DNA of 64,000 nucleotides from Bubalus kerabau (GCF_029407905.1 NC_073646.1:19610001-19674000), one strand, 5' to 3'. Numbered from the stretch's first letter, positions 10,625 to 21,345 are shown. The notes: generated by a model not told the origin, from the letters alone. Numbers and translations: made by a program.

Positions 10625-11483
10625 AAGTCCAACAGCAGGTTACCTTCCAAATAAAAAAGTAGACAATAATGTGTGTAACAAGTTAATAAAAATATTCAAG
10701 GAGCCATTTGGAGAGTGCAACAGTGCAGAGAATACAAATCAAAGTATTGACTTTTGTCAACAAGTTTGTACAACTTCAAGAAACAGACACGCTGGTCACA
10801 AAACAAGAGGAATCCACAAAGGTGGAGGGTCACATGAGCAGTGGACTCATCACCTCAGCGGGATAAGGCAGGGTATCTTATTTGTAGGACCAGTTTATCC
10901 AAGCCCCATTTGCCTATTGCTTCAAATCCCTCCTTTGAAACCTAGCATCATATTCATTAGTGCAACAGGTAAGAGCAATTAATAACAGACTCAAGGGGCT
11001 AGGACCAGGGTCAGAAGGAAGACACTTCTCCCAGAATAAATGTGTTGGGGGAAAAAACCACAGCAGCTGCTGAATGGCTTCCTTTGGCAATATGCAAGAT
11101 TTATGTTGAAAGTTGTAGGGAAGGTGGGTGGCAGAAGAGCAGGCTCAGTTTTCAAAAAGAGGAATAGGGAGAAGGATGTGATAAACTCCAGCACCTGAAT
11201 CAGAAACAGAATCTGATGGTTACTCAATTTTGTTTTTCAGTGAGGAAAAACACCTGCAGATCCTCAATGTAAGGCAGTGCTAGTCAAGGTTAACCTGGAT
11301 AAATGCTAATGATTACAACTTAACAAAGGTGTAAACTCTGAATGGGGAGTGGGTGGGAAACCCCTCTATATGATTCAGAAAACTGTGGAGTAAGAGGAGG
11401 ATCAATGTTACATGTTCTCAAATGAGTCCCAATTAACACTTTAATGACTTAATAGTCCTTTTAGTCCATCTTGTTTAAACAAA

Positions 11484-11712
11484 AGCTTCCCAGGTAGTGC
11501 TAGTGGTAAAGAATCCACCTGCCAATGCAGGAGACATAAGAGACGCCGGTTCAATCCCTGGGTTGGGAAGATCTCCTGGATGAGAGCATGGCAACCCACT
11601 CCAGTATTCTTGCCTGGAGAATCCCATGGACAGAGGAGCCTGACTGGCTATAGTCCACAGGGCCACACAGAGTCGGATATGACTGAAGTGAATTAGCACA
11701 CATGCACGCATT
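11484..11712 (+). repeat. Bov-tA SINE inside the presumed DCUN1D3 3' UTR
   Basis: The head CTTCCCAGGTAGTGCTAGTG and tail ATGACTGAAGTGAATTAGCA are clear. The SINE is antisense to DCUN1D3, so the mRNA would carry its complement. Confidence 0.92.
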
Positions 11713-12810
11713 TAAACAAGATACTGCTGAGTCCCCCAGGGAAGACCTTTGTCAGTTACGCAGTTACCAAGATGTTCAGGTCATCACTAACCAGACACAC
11801 AAGAAGAGTGGCAAAGTGGGCTACTACAGCAAAACAAACCTAGCAGCAGCTTTCTTCCAGCCTTTATACCTTTCGGGCTCACTGAACTGAAGACTTGACT
11901 TTAAATGCAAACCAAACTTGGCCCAAAATACAGATGTTTTGGTTTTTAAACTTTTATACCAGATCCTTATCTATGTAATTTCCCATCACTATTTAATACA
12001 GTTTGGTATAGTATACTATATGCGGCCATCACATGAACCATGGAGTCCCACACCCTGCAGGCTCCAACACTGAGGACTGAATTTTACCACCAGTCCTTGG
12101 GAGATTCATACTGTTTTAAGACCCACTAATAAATGTGTGGCTTAATCCTTTCTTCCTCTCCAAGAAGGCTAGTTTGTGCCTTCCTTAGCAAAGTTTAATA
12201 TTGAAAACACTGCCTTGTACATTTTCTGTTGAATTTCCTTGAACCTGAGGGCTTGGCAGAAATTTGGATCTCTACATAGCTCTAGATTTTTTTTTCTTAC
12301 CAGAAGGGTAGAAATGGAATCTTGATCCAAATTCACACATGTGAGCACATGTGGCAGGGAGAACTGCTGAGGCAACTAGCCTAAGCACAGCAAAGTGTCA
12401 TCACAGGAGGCAGGGGTAAGAGTGATACAGTCACATTTGGCAGGTACAGGGGAAGAGCAACCGGTGAAGCACACTTCATCTCATATTGCTTTCTAATCAA
12501 TTGCTGAAGAAATACCATAGAAGTTCACACACAAAACTGCTGCCAAAAAACAACTTCCCAACACACTCCATTTGTTGTAGTCACTCTGGTATTTGCCTGT
12601 TTTCAAAATGGCATCCACATCCTGCCCCTGACCACACACCACCATACCACTCTGGTGTCCTATTGTTTAAAGTGAAGTGTGCACTGGCTTACCTGAGGGG
12701 CATGCATTGACCTCTTCAACACAATTACTGCTCACTCATTAAGCAGCAAACCTATCCGTAGGTGAAGAGGAACGGGAACCTCTCATTTCCCAGAAGTGTA
12801 ACCTCAAACC

Positions 12811-12812
<2 letters not shown>

Positions 12813-12842
<30 letters not shown>
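12813..12842 (+). repeat. (AC)15 microsatellite
   Basis: An uninterrupted run of 15 AC units, in the presumed DCUN1D3 3' UTR (GU repeats in mRNA sense). Confidence 0.95.
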
Positions 12843-12844
<2 letters not shown>

Positions 12845-13808
12845 CATCTTGGATCCCTCTGCAGAAAACTGCTTTTCCTATAGCCACGAAAAAGTGAAGC
12901 ATTGGTCCACGTGACTGCATAAGCTTGAATTCCTTGCATCAAAGACTCAAACTTGGAAGGAAACTAAGTCCCTCCCTAACCATTCCCTTTTCAGGTTTCT
13001 AATTTGCATTTGTTAACAAATAGACCATTAAATATATAACCAAAAATATTTAAATGGCTCTTTTGTTGATAAGGAAGCTGAGTGTTTTTTTAAAAATCCA
13101 TCATAACACACCTAATGCATGGAATGCTTTCTTGTAGTCTGGGGAAGGAATCCAGTTCCTCCAGAGTCTTTAGGATACTCAGCATTTTGTGTCCTTGCCA
13201 TACACCCTTCTGATCTGAGACAGAAAAAGCCTTACCTGGCTAGAAGCAGCTTGCTAGGTTAAGGTTTTAACCTTAACCTCTGCCCAATCCAGAACTGAGG
13301 AAAAATGGGGTTGTAAATTGACTGGATGAGATGGCAGTCTCAATACCTCAGACGAGGTACCTTGACTTCAACTGAGCCCACAGAACCTGCTAAGACCCTC
13401 AGAAACTGTCTACAAGGTTCCTGTGTCTTAGGCTAGAACAAAGCCAGATATCTGGACTGGGACCCATCAGCTTTCCAGCAGTATTGCTAACTACTGTGGC
13501 TGACTTTAGTTTCCCATCCAGTCCTGTAAAAGGGGTAACTCTCAGGGTTCGGATTAAAAAATATATGTATGTTCCCTATGTCAATACCAATTTTACAAAA
13601 ACATTGCAGAAACTCCTTAAATCATCTTTGTAAAGATGGGAGCCCAGAGCCATAGGTTAGTAATAAAAGAACTCAAAATAAGCAATTCCTGCCCAGGCTA
13701 TGAAACATATACCTGGGAGGGAGATGGGGGGTAAGTTGAGGGAGAAAACTCCAAATATTTAATAGACAAACTCTCACTGCCTCAAGAGTATAAATATTTT
13801 TATAAATT

Positions 13809-13814
13809 TTTATT
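13809..13814 (-). terminator. Candidate proximal polyadenylation signal, DCUN1D3
   Basis: AATAAA in gene sense, inside a very AT-rich run about 1.75 kb after the stop. It could give a shorter isoform. Confidence 0.35.
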
Positions 13815-14198
13815 TAAAAATTCCCTTTTCAATCTGTTCCAAAGTATTGGAAGCTGAACGGTACAAGTTCCTGCCATCCATCCTTCCAGTACAGTTTTAC
13901 GAGGACATTTTTTTTTAATGGAAAAATAAGAGGACCCTCTACTAAAACCAGGTAGGACCAGTCAGCTCCTGTGTGGCAGTTTAGCCAAAGCTGGCCTTAC
14001 AGAGCAAGCAGTGGAGGTGTCTAGGGAACTGGGACTCCCTCCTGTGAGGAAAGGACTGAGAAAATTCATCTTTAATGAAAATGATCTAAATTCAGATTCA
14101 AAAGCCTTCATTGTGATTCTCCCTGACACTCTTATACTTTGTATATTGAAGGCAGCTCCCTTTTATAGCTAGTTTTAGCAGGCAAAGAAACAAAGGAA

Positions 14199-14273
14199 TA
14201 TAGATACATATATGTGTATATATATATATATTATATAGGTAAAATATATACATATATATGTATATATACATAT
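14199..14273. repeat. TA-rich imperfect palindrome
   Basis: Runs of TATATA and ATATACATATATATGTATAT make a nearly self-complementary 75-base stretch in the presumed DCUN1D3 3' UTR. Confidence 0.8.
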
Positions 14274-14518
14274 TTGGGGGTAGGAAAAGGTGAGGAGGGT
14301 CATGTAAACCTAAATAGTCATCACATTACCCCAAATAAGCCTGACATTAACAAAGAAGAAAATAAATAACTTCTGGGGGTTAAGTGACAACACGGGTGCA
14401 GCAAGAAGGGAAAGGGCACATGTTTAACTATTAAATACACTTATGTATTTGTTTGGCAGAGTTCAGGCCAACCCCAGGCTCCTGCACTTGCCAGACAAGT
14501 AAGCTGATGATACTCAAG

Positions 14519-14534
14519 AAAAAAAAAAAAAAAA
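14519..14534 (+). repeat. Poly(A) tract (poly(U) in DCUN1D3 mRNA), 16 bases
   Basis: A homopolymer run with no adjacent SINE. In mRNA sense it is a U16 tract about 1.0 kb after the stop. Confidence 0.85.
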
Positions 14535-14640
14535 CAAAATTCAAGCAGAGCTCCATACCACAGTTTTCCTTCAAGTCAGTTGGCCGGCAGGCACAGTTTT
14601 CCGACCACCAGGAACAGAAACTTTGGCTCCAAAGCAAATG

Positions 14641-14655
14641 AAAAAAAAAAAAAAA
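14641..14655 (+). repeat. Poly(A) tract (poly(U) in DCUN1D3 mRNA), 15 bases
   Basis: A second homopolymer run, 106 bases from the previous one, again without an attached retroposon. Confidence 0.85.
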
Positions 14656-15224
14656 GTATTTCCACTTACAACATGAAAATACAGAAAATTCATCAAAGAA
14701 AGAAAACTATCAAAGTCTACTTCCAGCAAAACTGAGGTAGCACTGCTTTCTCTGCATTCAATGCTTAAGTGGTTCTCAGTACAATGTGTTCTAACAAAAC
14801 TGCTCACTTGACTGACAGGCGCAGCATGTTGATGGATAAACTCAACATGAAATGCAATAGGTCAAAGAAGGAATGAGCAAGAAGTGAGAAAAATAAAGAG
14901 TTTCAGATAAATTAGCTTAAAAGGGGGTCGTCACCAGACTACAAATGCTCTTGGCCGGCCCTGGCTCTCCAAGAACTTTAAATCGCCTGGGAATTAATGC
15001 AATGTGGTTAACAGTTAACACTGCTAATTCAAAATTCAACTCTGTGTAAATCTTTAAAAGTAATTATTACAACCTAAATCCAACCATGTAAACAGCACTA
15101 CACACAGTACAGACCTGCCCTGAAAAACAAGAATATGCAAAACTGAGATCTGGCACTATCATTTTATAATGATAATTCAACCTAACTCCCATTCCCTACT
15201 ACCTGCTCTACACCCTCCCCCACC

Positions 15225-15239
15225 AAAAAAAAAAAAAAA
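15225..15239 (+). repeat. Poly(A) tract (poly(U) in DCUN1D3 mRNA), 15 bases
   Basis: It is preceded by a C-rich run (CACCCTCCCCCACC), so in mRNA sense it is U15 followed by a G-rich run. Confidence 0.85.
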
Positions 15240-15285
15240 TCTAATTTGTGCAAGAAGTGGCAGGCTTATTCTATCTGAAGGCTTC

Positions 15286-15306
15286 AAAAAAAAAAAAAAA
15301 AAAAAA
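15286..15306 (+). repeat. Poly(A) tract (poly(U) in DCUN1D3 mRNA), 21 bases
   Basis: The longest of the four runs and the nearest to the stop codon, about 250 bases away. Confidence 0.85.
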
Positions 15307-15557
15307 GATACACAACATGTAGCCAGGTTCAAATATTTTGGGGGACCCCTCCCCAAAAAAGGGAAATAACCAAAATAACCAAAAGTGAAGAAAGTGCCTA
15401 AAACATGATACAGCATTTTAGAGCCCTTTCAGATACAAGGCAGAGAAAGGTGTAAAGTAGAAAATATCCGGATCTTCAGTAATTTCCAGAAAGGTCCAAT
15501 TCCTTGGTTGACTGCAGGGCAGCAGGCAGATCCTTGCTGCTGCTCCTGACAGAGCCA

Positions 15558-16041
15558 CTAAGTCTGCTCCTCGGGACACAAGCCCTCGGGCCCTGAGCTG
15601 AGTGCGCCTCTCCCTTCCCCTTCTCTCTTCCTTCGCTCCATTTCCCACTCCACAAAGGTATCGAAGAGACTTGGCCAGGCCTCATCTTCGCTGTAGTTGC
15701 TGAGGTCAGGGCCAATCACCTGAGTGAAGTTAAGGAACATATTCCAAGTGTCCCTGGAGATGCCCTTGATCCCCGAGGGGTTCTCTGTTAGGAAGTTTAG
15801 CCACTGGTCCAATACCGGAGGATTGTTCTGGGTAAAGACGAGTTTCCACAGGGCAATGGCTATTTCTCGATGCAGTGACCGCTGCCCTTCTTCAGAGTCC
15901 AGGCCAAACTGAAATGTAAACCGGTAGAGATCCTTGAATTTATCCTCTTGTTTGGCTTCTGTTAAGAGGCTAGGGAACCGTGCACAGATCCCATCAATGC
16001 TGTCTGCACTTATTGCTTTGCAGCCATCAAAAAATTCCTTC
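15558..16041 (-). CDS. DCUN1D3: DCUN1D3, second and last coding exon (cullin-binding PONY domain)
   Basis: DCN1-like protein 3 is a co-E3 that binds a cullin and the acetylated N-terminus of the NEDD8-conjugating enzymes UBE2M/UBE2F, and promotes cullin neddylation. This exon encodes residues 145-304 (KEFFDGCKAISADS to CPEEQT, stop TAG). The acceptor on the minus strand is TTGCAG, ending just before 16041. It holds most of the DCUN1/PONY domain. The acidic-basic patch residues used in mutational studies of DCN-like proteins are intact at D241, A265 and D271. The C-terminal tail after residue 279 is charged and probably disordered. The two exons sum to 915 bases, exactly 304 codons plus stop, as expected for mammalian DCUN1D3. 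Confidence 0.97.
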
Positions 16042-16104
16042 CTGCAACAGGAAGGAGGGGCACAATTAATAATTGCAAATGATATCATTTACTGAGAGGC
16101 GATA

Positions 16105-16300
16105 TAGTATCATAAGAGCATAACTATGAGGCTGTCGGGATTTGAACTCCAACTCCTCTACTAACTGCAATCCTATTTCATCTGCCAAATGGTGAGAATA
16201 CTACCTTATTTCATAGGGTTTAAGTCAACAAGTTATTATGTCAACTTCTAGATAGTGCCAGGCACATGGTAGGCTACAGATAACAGTTATTCATTCATCT
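16105..16300 (+). repeat. MIR SINE remnant
   Basis: GGATTTGAACTCCAACTCCT, then a CTGCCAAATGGTGAGAATAC block and a GTGCCAGGCACATGGTAGGC block, are in forward MIR order. Confidence 0.65.
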
Positions 16301-16847
16301 ATTCATCTTTCTAAAGCTAAACTCAAAGTCTCTTGCTCCATGCCATTTCTCATTCTGCAACAGTGATTAAGCTGTAGACATTCCTTGGAGATGGGGAGGG
16401 AGTCTTCCTGTTTTCCTTTTGATTCTATAGGGGTTGTTTGGTTTTGGAATATTTTTGGTTACTGCCAAGGAAAATTTTTGGAGTCCAAAGATTCTGAATG
16501 AACCTGGGGAAACTGCCACCAGAGATCAAAGTTCTGTTACTAAAAAGCAAAAACTGTATGTGTATTTTTTAACATCTATATATAACACTTCTGGCTTACA
16601 ACATGGTCTCACACTGATCATGTTCTTTGAGATTCTGTATGTTCTGAAGATAGAACATCTGAGATCTGCTGAGTAACCTACCCAGGGACTAAAAGTTTTA
16701 TAGAGGGGTTCTCAAAGTCAATTCTTCTTTCTTATAATCCAGTGCTCTGCAAACCATACCTTGCAGTGACCCTGCCATGTTGTCTCCCACAAATAATCTC
16801 TATCAGGCTGCATGATGATAACAATGGACATAACTACAGGTTGACCG

Positions 16848-17060
16848 GACTTCCCAGGTGGCTCAGTGGTAAAGAATCAGCCTGCCAACGCAGGAGATAT
16901 GGGTTCGATCCCTGGGTTGGGAAGATCCCCTGGAGGAGGAAATGGCAACACACTCCAGTATTCTTACCCAGAAAATACCACAGACAGAAGAGCCTGGCAG
17001 GCTATGGTCCACAGGGTCACAAAGAGTTGGACATGACTGAGTGACTGTGCATGCACGCAC
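16848..17060 (+). repeat. Bov-tA SINE
   Basis: The head is ACTTCCCAGGTGGCTCAGTG and the tail TGGACATGACTGAGTGACTG. It is antisense in the DCUN1D3 coding intron. Confidence 0.93.
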
Positions 17061-17135
17061 TAGCTGATAACCAGGGCCAGCTGTCCTTATTGGCACATAG
17101 GGTGACTAAGGGTATTGTTCGGAGAGCAATGGGGT

Positions 17136-17372
17136 CTGTGTGACCCCATGGACTGCAGCCCACCAGGCTCCCCCGTCCCTGGGATTCTCCAGGCAAGAAC
17201 ACTGGAGTGGGGTGCCATTGCCTTTCCCAGTGCATGAAAGTGGAAAGTGAAAGTGAAGTCGCTGAGTCGTGTCCAACTCTTAGCGACCCCATGGACTGCA
17301 GCCCACCAGGCTCCTCCGTCCATGGGATTTTCCAGGCAAGAGTACTGGAGTGGGGTGCCACTGCCTTCTCCC
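17136..17372 (-). repeat. BovA2 dimeric SINE
   Basis: Two BovA units in tandem, joined by GAAAGTGAAAGTGAAGTCGC. Both contain the CCAGGCAAGA...TGGAGTGG block, and the element ends in CCTTCTCCC. The outer unit lacks its extreme end, the usual AGC-rich tail. Confidence 0.88.
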
Positions 17373-17633
17373 AAGCACATCCCCAGTGGCACCCAATGCC
17401 TGACACATGATAGGTGCGCAGTAAACACTGAGTAAGGAAGTAAGTGAACTGACAAAGGAGTGAAGAAAAAAGTCTGAAACAGCAGTGGGGTGGGACAGCA
17501 GCTTGGCAACATGGATTTATAACTTCAGGCAAGGATTGTTGGTGCCCACTTCTATCCTAGCTGGGCACCACTGCTCAATGGTGCTCTCTTTCCTCCTCTG
17601 TTCACCTGGTGACACCAAGTATTTGTGACTAAC

Positions 17634-18064
17634 CTGGTGAATTTGCACATGGTAGCAGCCTGGAACTTCCAAGCCAAAAGCAGCACTCGAAATTCCGTGG
17701 GGTCCACACATAGATCATTGCAAAAGCGCTCCATGCCTTCCTCCAAAATTGCATCCTCCCGTTCATCCTTATAGCGCCTGAACAGTTCTTCCAACCTCTG
17801 CAAAGACGACTCCTCGGCATTTGACTTGGGCTCCCTCCCAGCATCTCCGGAGGATGTTGGCAGCTGGCAGGCCTCAGTAGCAGCCTCTGCCTTCTTGGTC
17901 CCATTGACAAGGATATCTCCACCTGGCTTGCCACAGGTTGGCAGCTGTTCCTCACGGTGGCTTGCACTCCGCCTACCATGTGACTTGCTGCTGGGGTCAC
18001 GGTCTCCATTCTTGCTACCCAGAGTTGATGAGGGATTCTTACACTTGGTGACACACTGGCCCAT
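17634..18064 (-). CDS. DCUN1D3: DCUN1D3, first coding exon (N-terminal membrane-targeting region)
   Basis: It encodes residues 1-143 and two bases of codon 144. The ATG at 18064-18062 has a strong context (A at -3, G at +4). The protein starts MGQCVTKC: Gly2 fits N-myristoylation and Cys4/Cys8 fit palmitoylation, in line with the known recruitment of CUL3 to membranes by this paralogue. Residues about 10-85 are polar and low-complexity, with no UBA domain (unlike DCUN1D1/2). The PONY domain begins near residue 86 (SLQRLEELFRRYKD) and continues into the next exon. The donor is CACCAG|GTTAGT. Confidence 0.97.
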
Positions 18065-18083
18065 GATGCTGGTGGCCTGGCCT

Positions 18084-18143
18084 CTAGAGTGGCCCTCTCT
18101 GGATTGGATGCCCTCGTTGCCACTGGCCCATGTGCCTCAACAT
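18084..18143 (-). CDS. Upstream ORF (19 codons) in DCUN1D3 5' UTR
   Basis: ATG at 18143-18141 opens a 19-codon frame (MLRHMGQWQRGHPIQRGPL) with TAG at 18086-18084, 19 bases upstream of the main start. A second in-frame ATG (18131-18129) has G at +4. It is likely regulatory rather than a functional peptide; conservation would be the test. Confidence 0.5.
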   Translation of the reverse strand: MLRHMGQWQRGHPIQRGPL

Positions 18144-18148
18144 GCCAT
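18137..18148 (-). CDS. Minimal upstream ORF (3 codons) in DCUN1D3 5' UTR
   Basis: ATG GCA TGT TGA at 18148-18137 overlaps the 19-codon upstream ORF in another frame. The start context is weak at -3 but has G at +4. Confidence 0.45.
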   Translation of the reverse strand: MAC

Positions 18149-18169
18149 CAGCCAGAGGAGCCAGCCAAC

Positions 18170-19137
18170 CTAGAAGAAAATTAAAGACCAATCACCACCG
18201 AACAGGAAGACAGAGTATGCAAACTCTCCTCCAGGGACTGCACAGTGCAACACCATTCTTGCAATGAGCCAACCATGAACTAGTGGAAATACCCCAAGTT
18301 CACAAGCCTATACCTTCACCTTGGAAATGCAGTGGCTAGGACACATATGGAGAACCAATAATGGAAATTCCTAAAATTCTTAAGGTAACATAGATCACAA
18401 AGAATTCATGTGCAGAATGCATCAGGAAGACTATGGGTTTGCCAGAAATATTCCAAAGGAAATTTGTCTTGCAAATTTGCCATCACATAAGAAAGTTATT
18501 TGAACCTGTGTTAACACCAAACGTACAAATAAAAGGTTCATCTTCTAGTCTCTAATGTCAAAATTATCAGATTTTCTTTTTAAGTAGGATGAACAGGGAG
18601 AAAGAGTGGTCACATCCAAAATAACTACATATAGTTCCATAATGCCCTAAAGATGAGGTAAAGAATTTGCAAGCCCTTTCTCCACCCTTACTCTATGCGC
18701 CTATGGGAGCCATCCACCAGGACTGTATTCCATGCCAAGGGTCCAAGTCGCTGAGCTTTTCTAAATACCCCTCTCAGAAAGGTAAGTATGTAGAAGGAAA
18801 GTCAAGTTCACACTAAATGTGAATGCCCTACAGGGCCTGCAGGCTTAGTCTTCTAAGAAGGTGTCTCCATTTTAAAAGAAGGGCTGATTTACCCAAATAC
18901 AATCTCTAAATGATAAGATAACAGCTAGATGAAAAAGAAAAGTCTGCACTAATACATAACATCATAGTGATTTACTTATCTTTAACTAAAAAGCGTTTTA
19001 TAGGAAGATTGCTATAAATTTCTTGGCTAGGAAGGAGGTGATTTCTCTGGAGACACTTTATCTACTTAGACTCATTCTTACCTTCAACTAGGCTACTAGA
19101 AGATCCATCTAAAATTTAGTGCTTGTAAAATTTTGCT
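18170..19137. other. Intron stretch, nothing recognised
   Basis: Sequence directly upstream of the DCUN1D3 coding exon, without a repeat that I can name. Confidence 0.5.
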
Positions 19138-19445
19138 AACTAAAGAATCTGCCTTCAATGCAGGAGACCCCAGTTCAATTCCTGGCTCAGGAAGATCCCC
19201 TTGAGAAGGGACAGTCTACCTGCTCTGGTATTCTTGGGCTTCCCTGGTGGCTCAGACAGTAAAGAATCCATCTGCAATGCAGGATACCTGGGTGCAATTT
19301 TTGGGTTGGGAAGATCCCCTGGAGAAGAGCATGGCAAACCACTCCAGTATTCTTGCCTGGAGAATCCCCAAGGACAGAGGAGCCTGGCAAGCTACAGTCC
19401 ATGGGATTGCAAAGAGTTGGACACGACTGAGTGACTAAGCACAGC
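19138..19445 (+). repeat. Bov-tA dimer-type SINE
   Basis: A partial first tRNA-derived unit (AAAGAATCTGCCTTCAATGC, ending TGGTATTCTTGGGCTT) is followed by a complete second unit (CTTCCCTGGTGGCTCAGACA) with the BovA tail ending GACACGACTGAGTGACTAAG. Confidence 0.9.
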
Positions 19446-20879
19446 ACAGCAGAGCATAATAATTGCAGCCTCTGAAATTATGTTAATAGAAACTTGGAAG
19501 TATAGCAGGGAAGTAGACCAAATCAATGTCAGACCCGTGTCTCACCAGCTCTAGAGTCATGGACCTTCACAATCCAAATTCAAAGCTCTAATGAGATTGG
19601 CAGTAGGGTAAAAGGATTTTTTAATGGAAAGTTGAAGCTTTAAACTTTAGCTAAAGAACTTTACTTCCTCCAAATAGTACTTGCATAAATTCAGAGTTAT
19701 TTTCAAAAGGAATTCTAAGGGTATGTTCTGAGTGTACAAGTTTAAAATGAAGACCATAATCATTCCTGTGTTAATTGGAATCACATAGTATCAGGGTGTG
19801 TCCCATTCTCCACCTTCAAAAAGAATAAATGACAGACATGACTATACATGCCCTTTTTGGATTTGCAGTTTCACTTAGGTTTCAAAAACACACTGTAGCC
19901 CCTTCAGAAGGGTTTTGGTGTGGAAAATGACAGATCCAAGTAAGTTTTTTGAAACCTTTTTATGCTTTTTGAGTATAACTAGTAATTCATAGTGCAACTT
20001 ATTAAAATTTTTAAAGGCAAGTGGGTTAATTCTTGGAAGACCAGAATACATGAGAAGCAACCTGTTCAAGCCAAATTATCCAAAACAAACAGCACTATAC
20101 CACATGGACGTTCTGGTTTCCAGATCTGTGTTTCTAAGACTGAAATGCTGAAAGAAACAAAAGGCCCAAACTTACACAAATTCCACATGCTCACAGACTG
20201 GCAACTCTAATTCCCAGACATGCTAACTCACCAGATTTTGCTGCTCAGTTCTTGCTGCTGAGGAAAGCCCAGGTATCTGGCACGATAAGAGGATTTCCTG
20301 GTTTCTGACTGACTCACCTACCCTAGGCCACTCACCTCTGCTCCCATTGGGCAGATGCTGTATTATACCAGCTTCCTCCAAATCCTGGTGCCAAGGCCTT
20401 CAAGTAGGGACAGAACAGATGGACCTACCAAAGAGGTTCTAATCCATTTACCCATTTACAAGCCCTCCACATGAGAGCATCTTTGATGACCTGACACAGC
20501 AGAACCAGCTGAAACCTGAAGGCATTTTACATACCCAAAAGATAAAAAGAAAAAAAGGAGTGGGAAATCAATTTAGACAGATGATTAGTCAGAAAGTGCC
20601 AGAAGGCTGGATCCCTTCCTTCCATTCCAGTCCTTTCCTTTGAAGCAAGTGATGGTCTCAAGCCAGTTACAGATCTGATGGTGAGTGTGGTCCCCTGATT
20701 ACCTAATGGGCTCCCTTCTTTACTGTCTACCTCTTTCTTTGGGAAACAGTTCTGCACCAAGAGATTTCTCAGGTTCAATCAGGGGCTCAGCCCTGTGTCA
20801 CAGGATGGCCACACTTCAAGTGTTTTAAAGTTGCCTGCTTCCCTGAACACAGTAACTGTTGGCTAATTCCTAGTAAGAG
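19446..20879. other. Intron stretch, nothing recognised
   Basis: 1.4 kb with no gene-like frame or named repeat. The frames are 64-83 codons with no family resemblance. Confidence 0.5.
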
Positions 20880-21030
20880 CAATTATCAATTACTGAGCAC
20901 TGGATATCACACCACGCATTATACAAAGCACTTTATGGACAATAAAACTCTTATATGCTTACCACAATTCCATTCAAAGATAGGAAAATTGGGGTGCAAA
21001 GAAGATTACCCAGGATTACAAGAAGAACCT
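20880..21030 (-). repeat. MIR-family remnant
   Basis: It reads ACTGAGCACTGGATATCACA, then AAAGCACTTTATGGACAATA, AGATAGGAAAATTGGGG and TTACCCAGGATTACAAG: reverse MIR3-like order. Confidence 0.58.
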
Positions 21031-21049
21031 GATATGTCTGACTTGAAAA

Positions 21050-21345
21050 ACCCCTGATAGCTCAGGTGGTAAAGAATCTGCGAGCAATGCAGGAGACCCC
21101 AGTTCGATTCCTGGGTCAAGAAGATCCACTGGAGAAGGGATAGCCTACCCACTCCAATATTCTTGGGCTTTCCTTGTGGCTCAGCTGGTCAAGAATTCAC
21201 ACATAATGCAGGAGACCTGGGTTTGCCTGGGTTGGGAAGATCCCCTGCAGAAGGGAAAGGCTGGCCTGGAGAATTCCATGGAATTCTACTGTATAGTCCA
21301 TGGGGTTGCAAACAAACACCACTGAGCCAGCTTTCACTTTCAATT
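21050..21345 (+). repeat. Bov-tA dimer-type SINE
   Basis: It has the same architecture as 19138-19445: a first tRNA-like unit (CCTGATAGCTCAGGTGGTAA) running into a second (TTTCCTTGTGGCTCAGCTGG), with a shortened BovA tail. Confidence 0.88.

Larger units (their letters stand above)
10296..15557 (-). other. DCUN1D3: DCUN1D3 3' UTR (inferred extent)
   Basis: The - strand sequence downstream of the DCUN1D3 stop contains only one young retroposon (11484-11712) in about 5 kb, far fewer than the intron upstream, which fits a long exonic 3' UTR. AATAAA on the gene strand occurs at 13809-13814, 10619-10624 and 10296-10301; the last two would give UTRs of about 4.9-5.3 kb. Four poly(U) tracts (in mRNA sense) lie near the stop. 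The extent is inference, and transcript 3'-end data would settle it. Confidence 0.55.
16042..17633 (-). other. DCUN1D3: DCUN1D3 intron between the two coding exons
   Basis: This 1.6-kb phase-2 intron runs from donor GTTAGT to acceptor TGTTGCAG on the minus strand. It contains a MIR remnant and two Bov-type SINEs. Nothing else is recognised; frames open into it from either exon are read-through. Confidence 0.9.
18065..18169 (-). other. DCUN1D3: DCUN1D3 5' UTR part of the first coding exon
   Basis: The minus-strand acceptor TTTTCTTCTAG ends just before 18169, leaving 105 bases of 5' UTR before the start codon. It contains three upstream ATGs. The 5'-most non-coding exon and promoter are not in the window. 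Confidence 0.8.

Noticed and set aside
16848..17060. tRNA-like sequences (GGCTCAGTGGTAAAGAATC and GGTTCGATCC boxes) as tRNA genes
   Set aside because: They are the tRNA-derived heads of Bov-tA SINEs, present many times in the window and joined to a BovB-type tail.
17207..17435. Recurrent 60-80-codon ORFs with CDPMDCSLPGSSVHGIFQ-type translations
   Set aside because: They occur in every BovA-type SINE in either orientation and are translations of the repeat.
17629..18123. 164-codon minus-strand ORF overlapping the DCUN1D3 coding exon
   Set aside because: It is the alternative frame of DCUN1D3, begins at a non-ATG codon and has no conserved domain.
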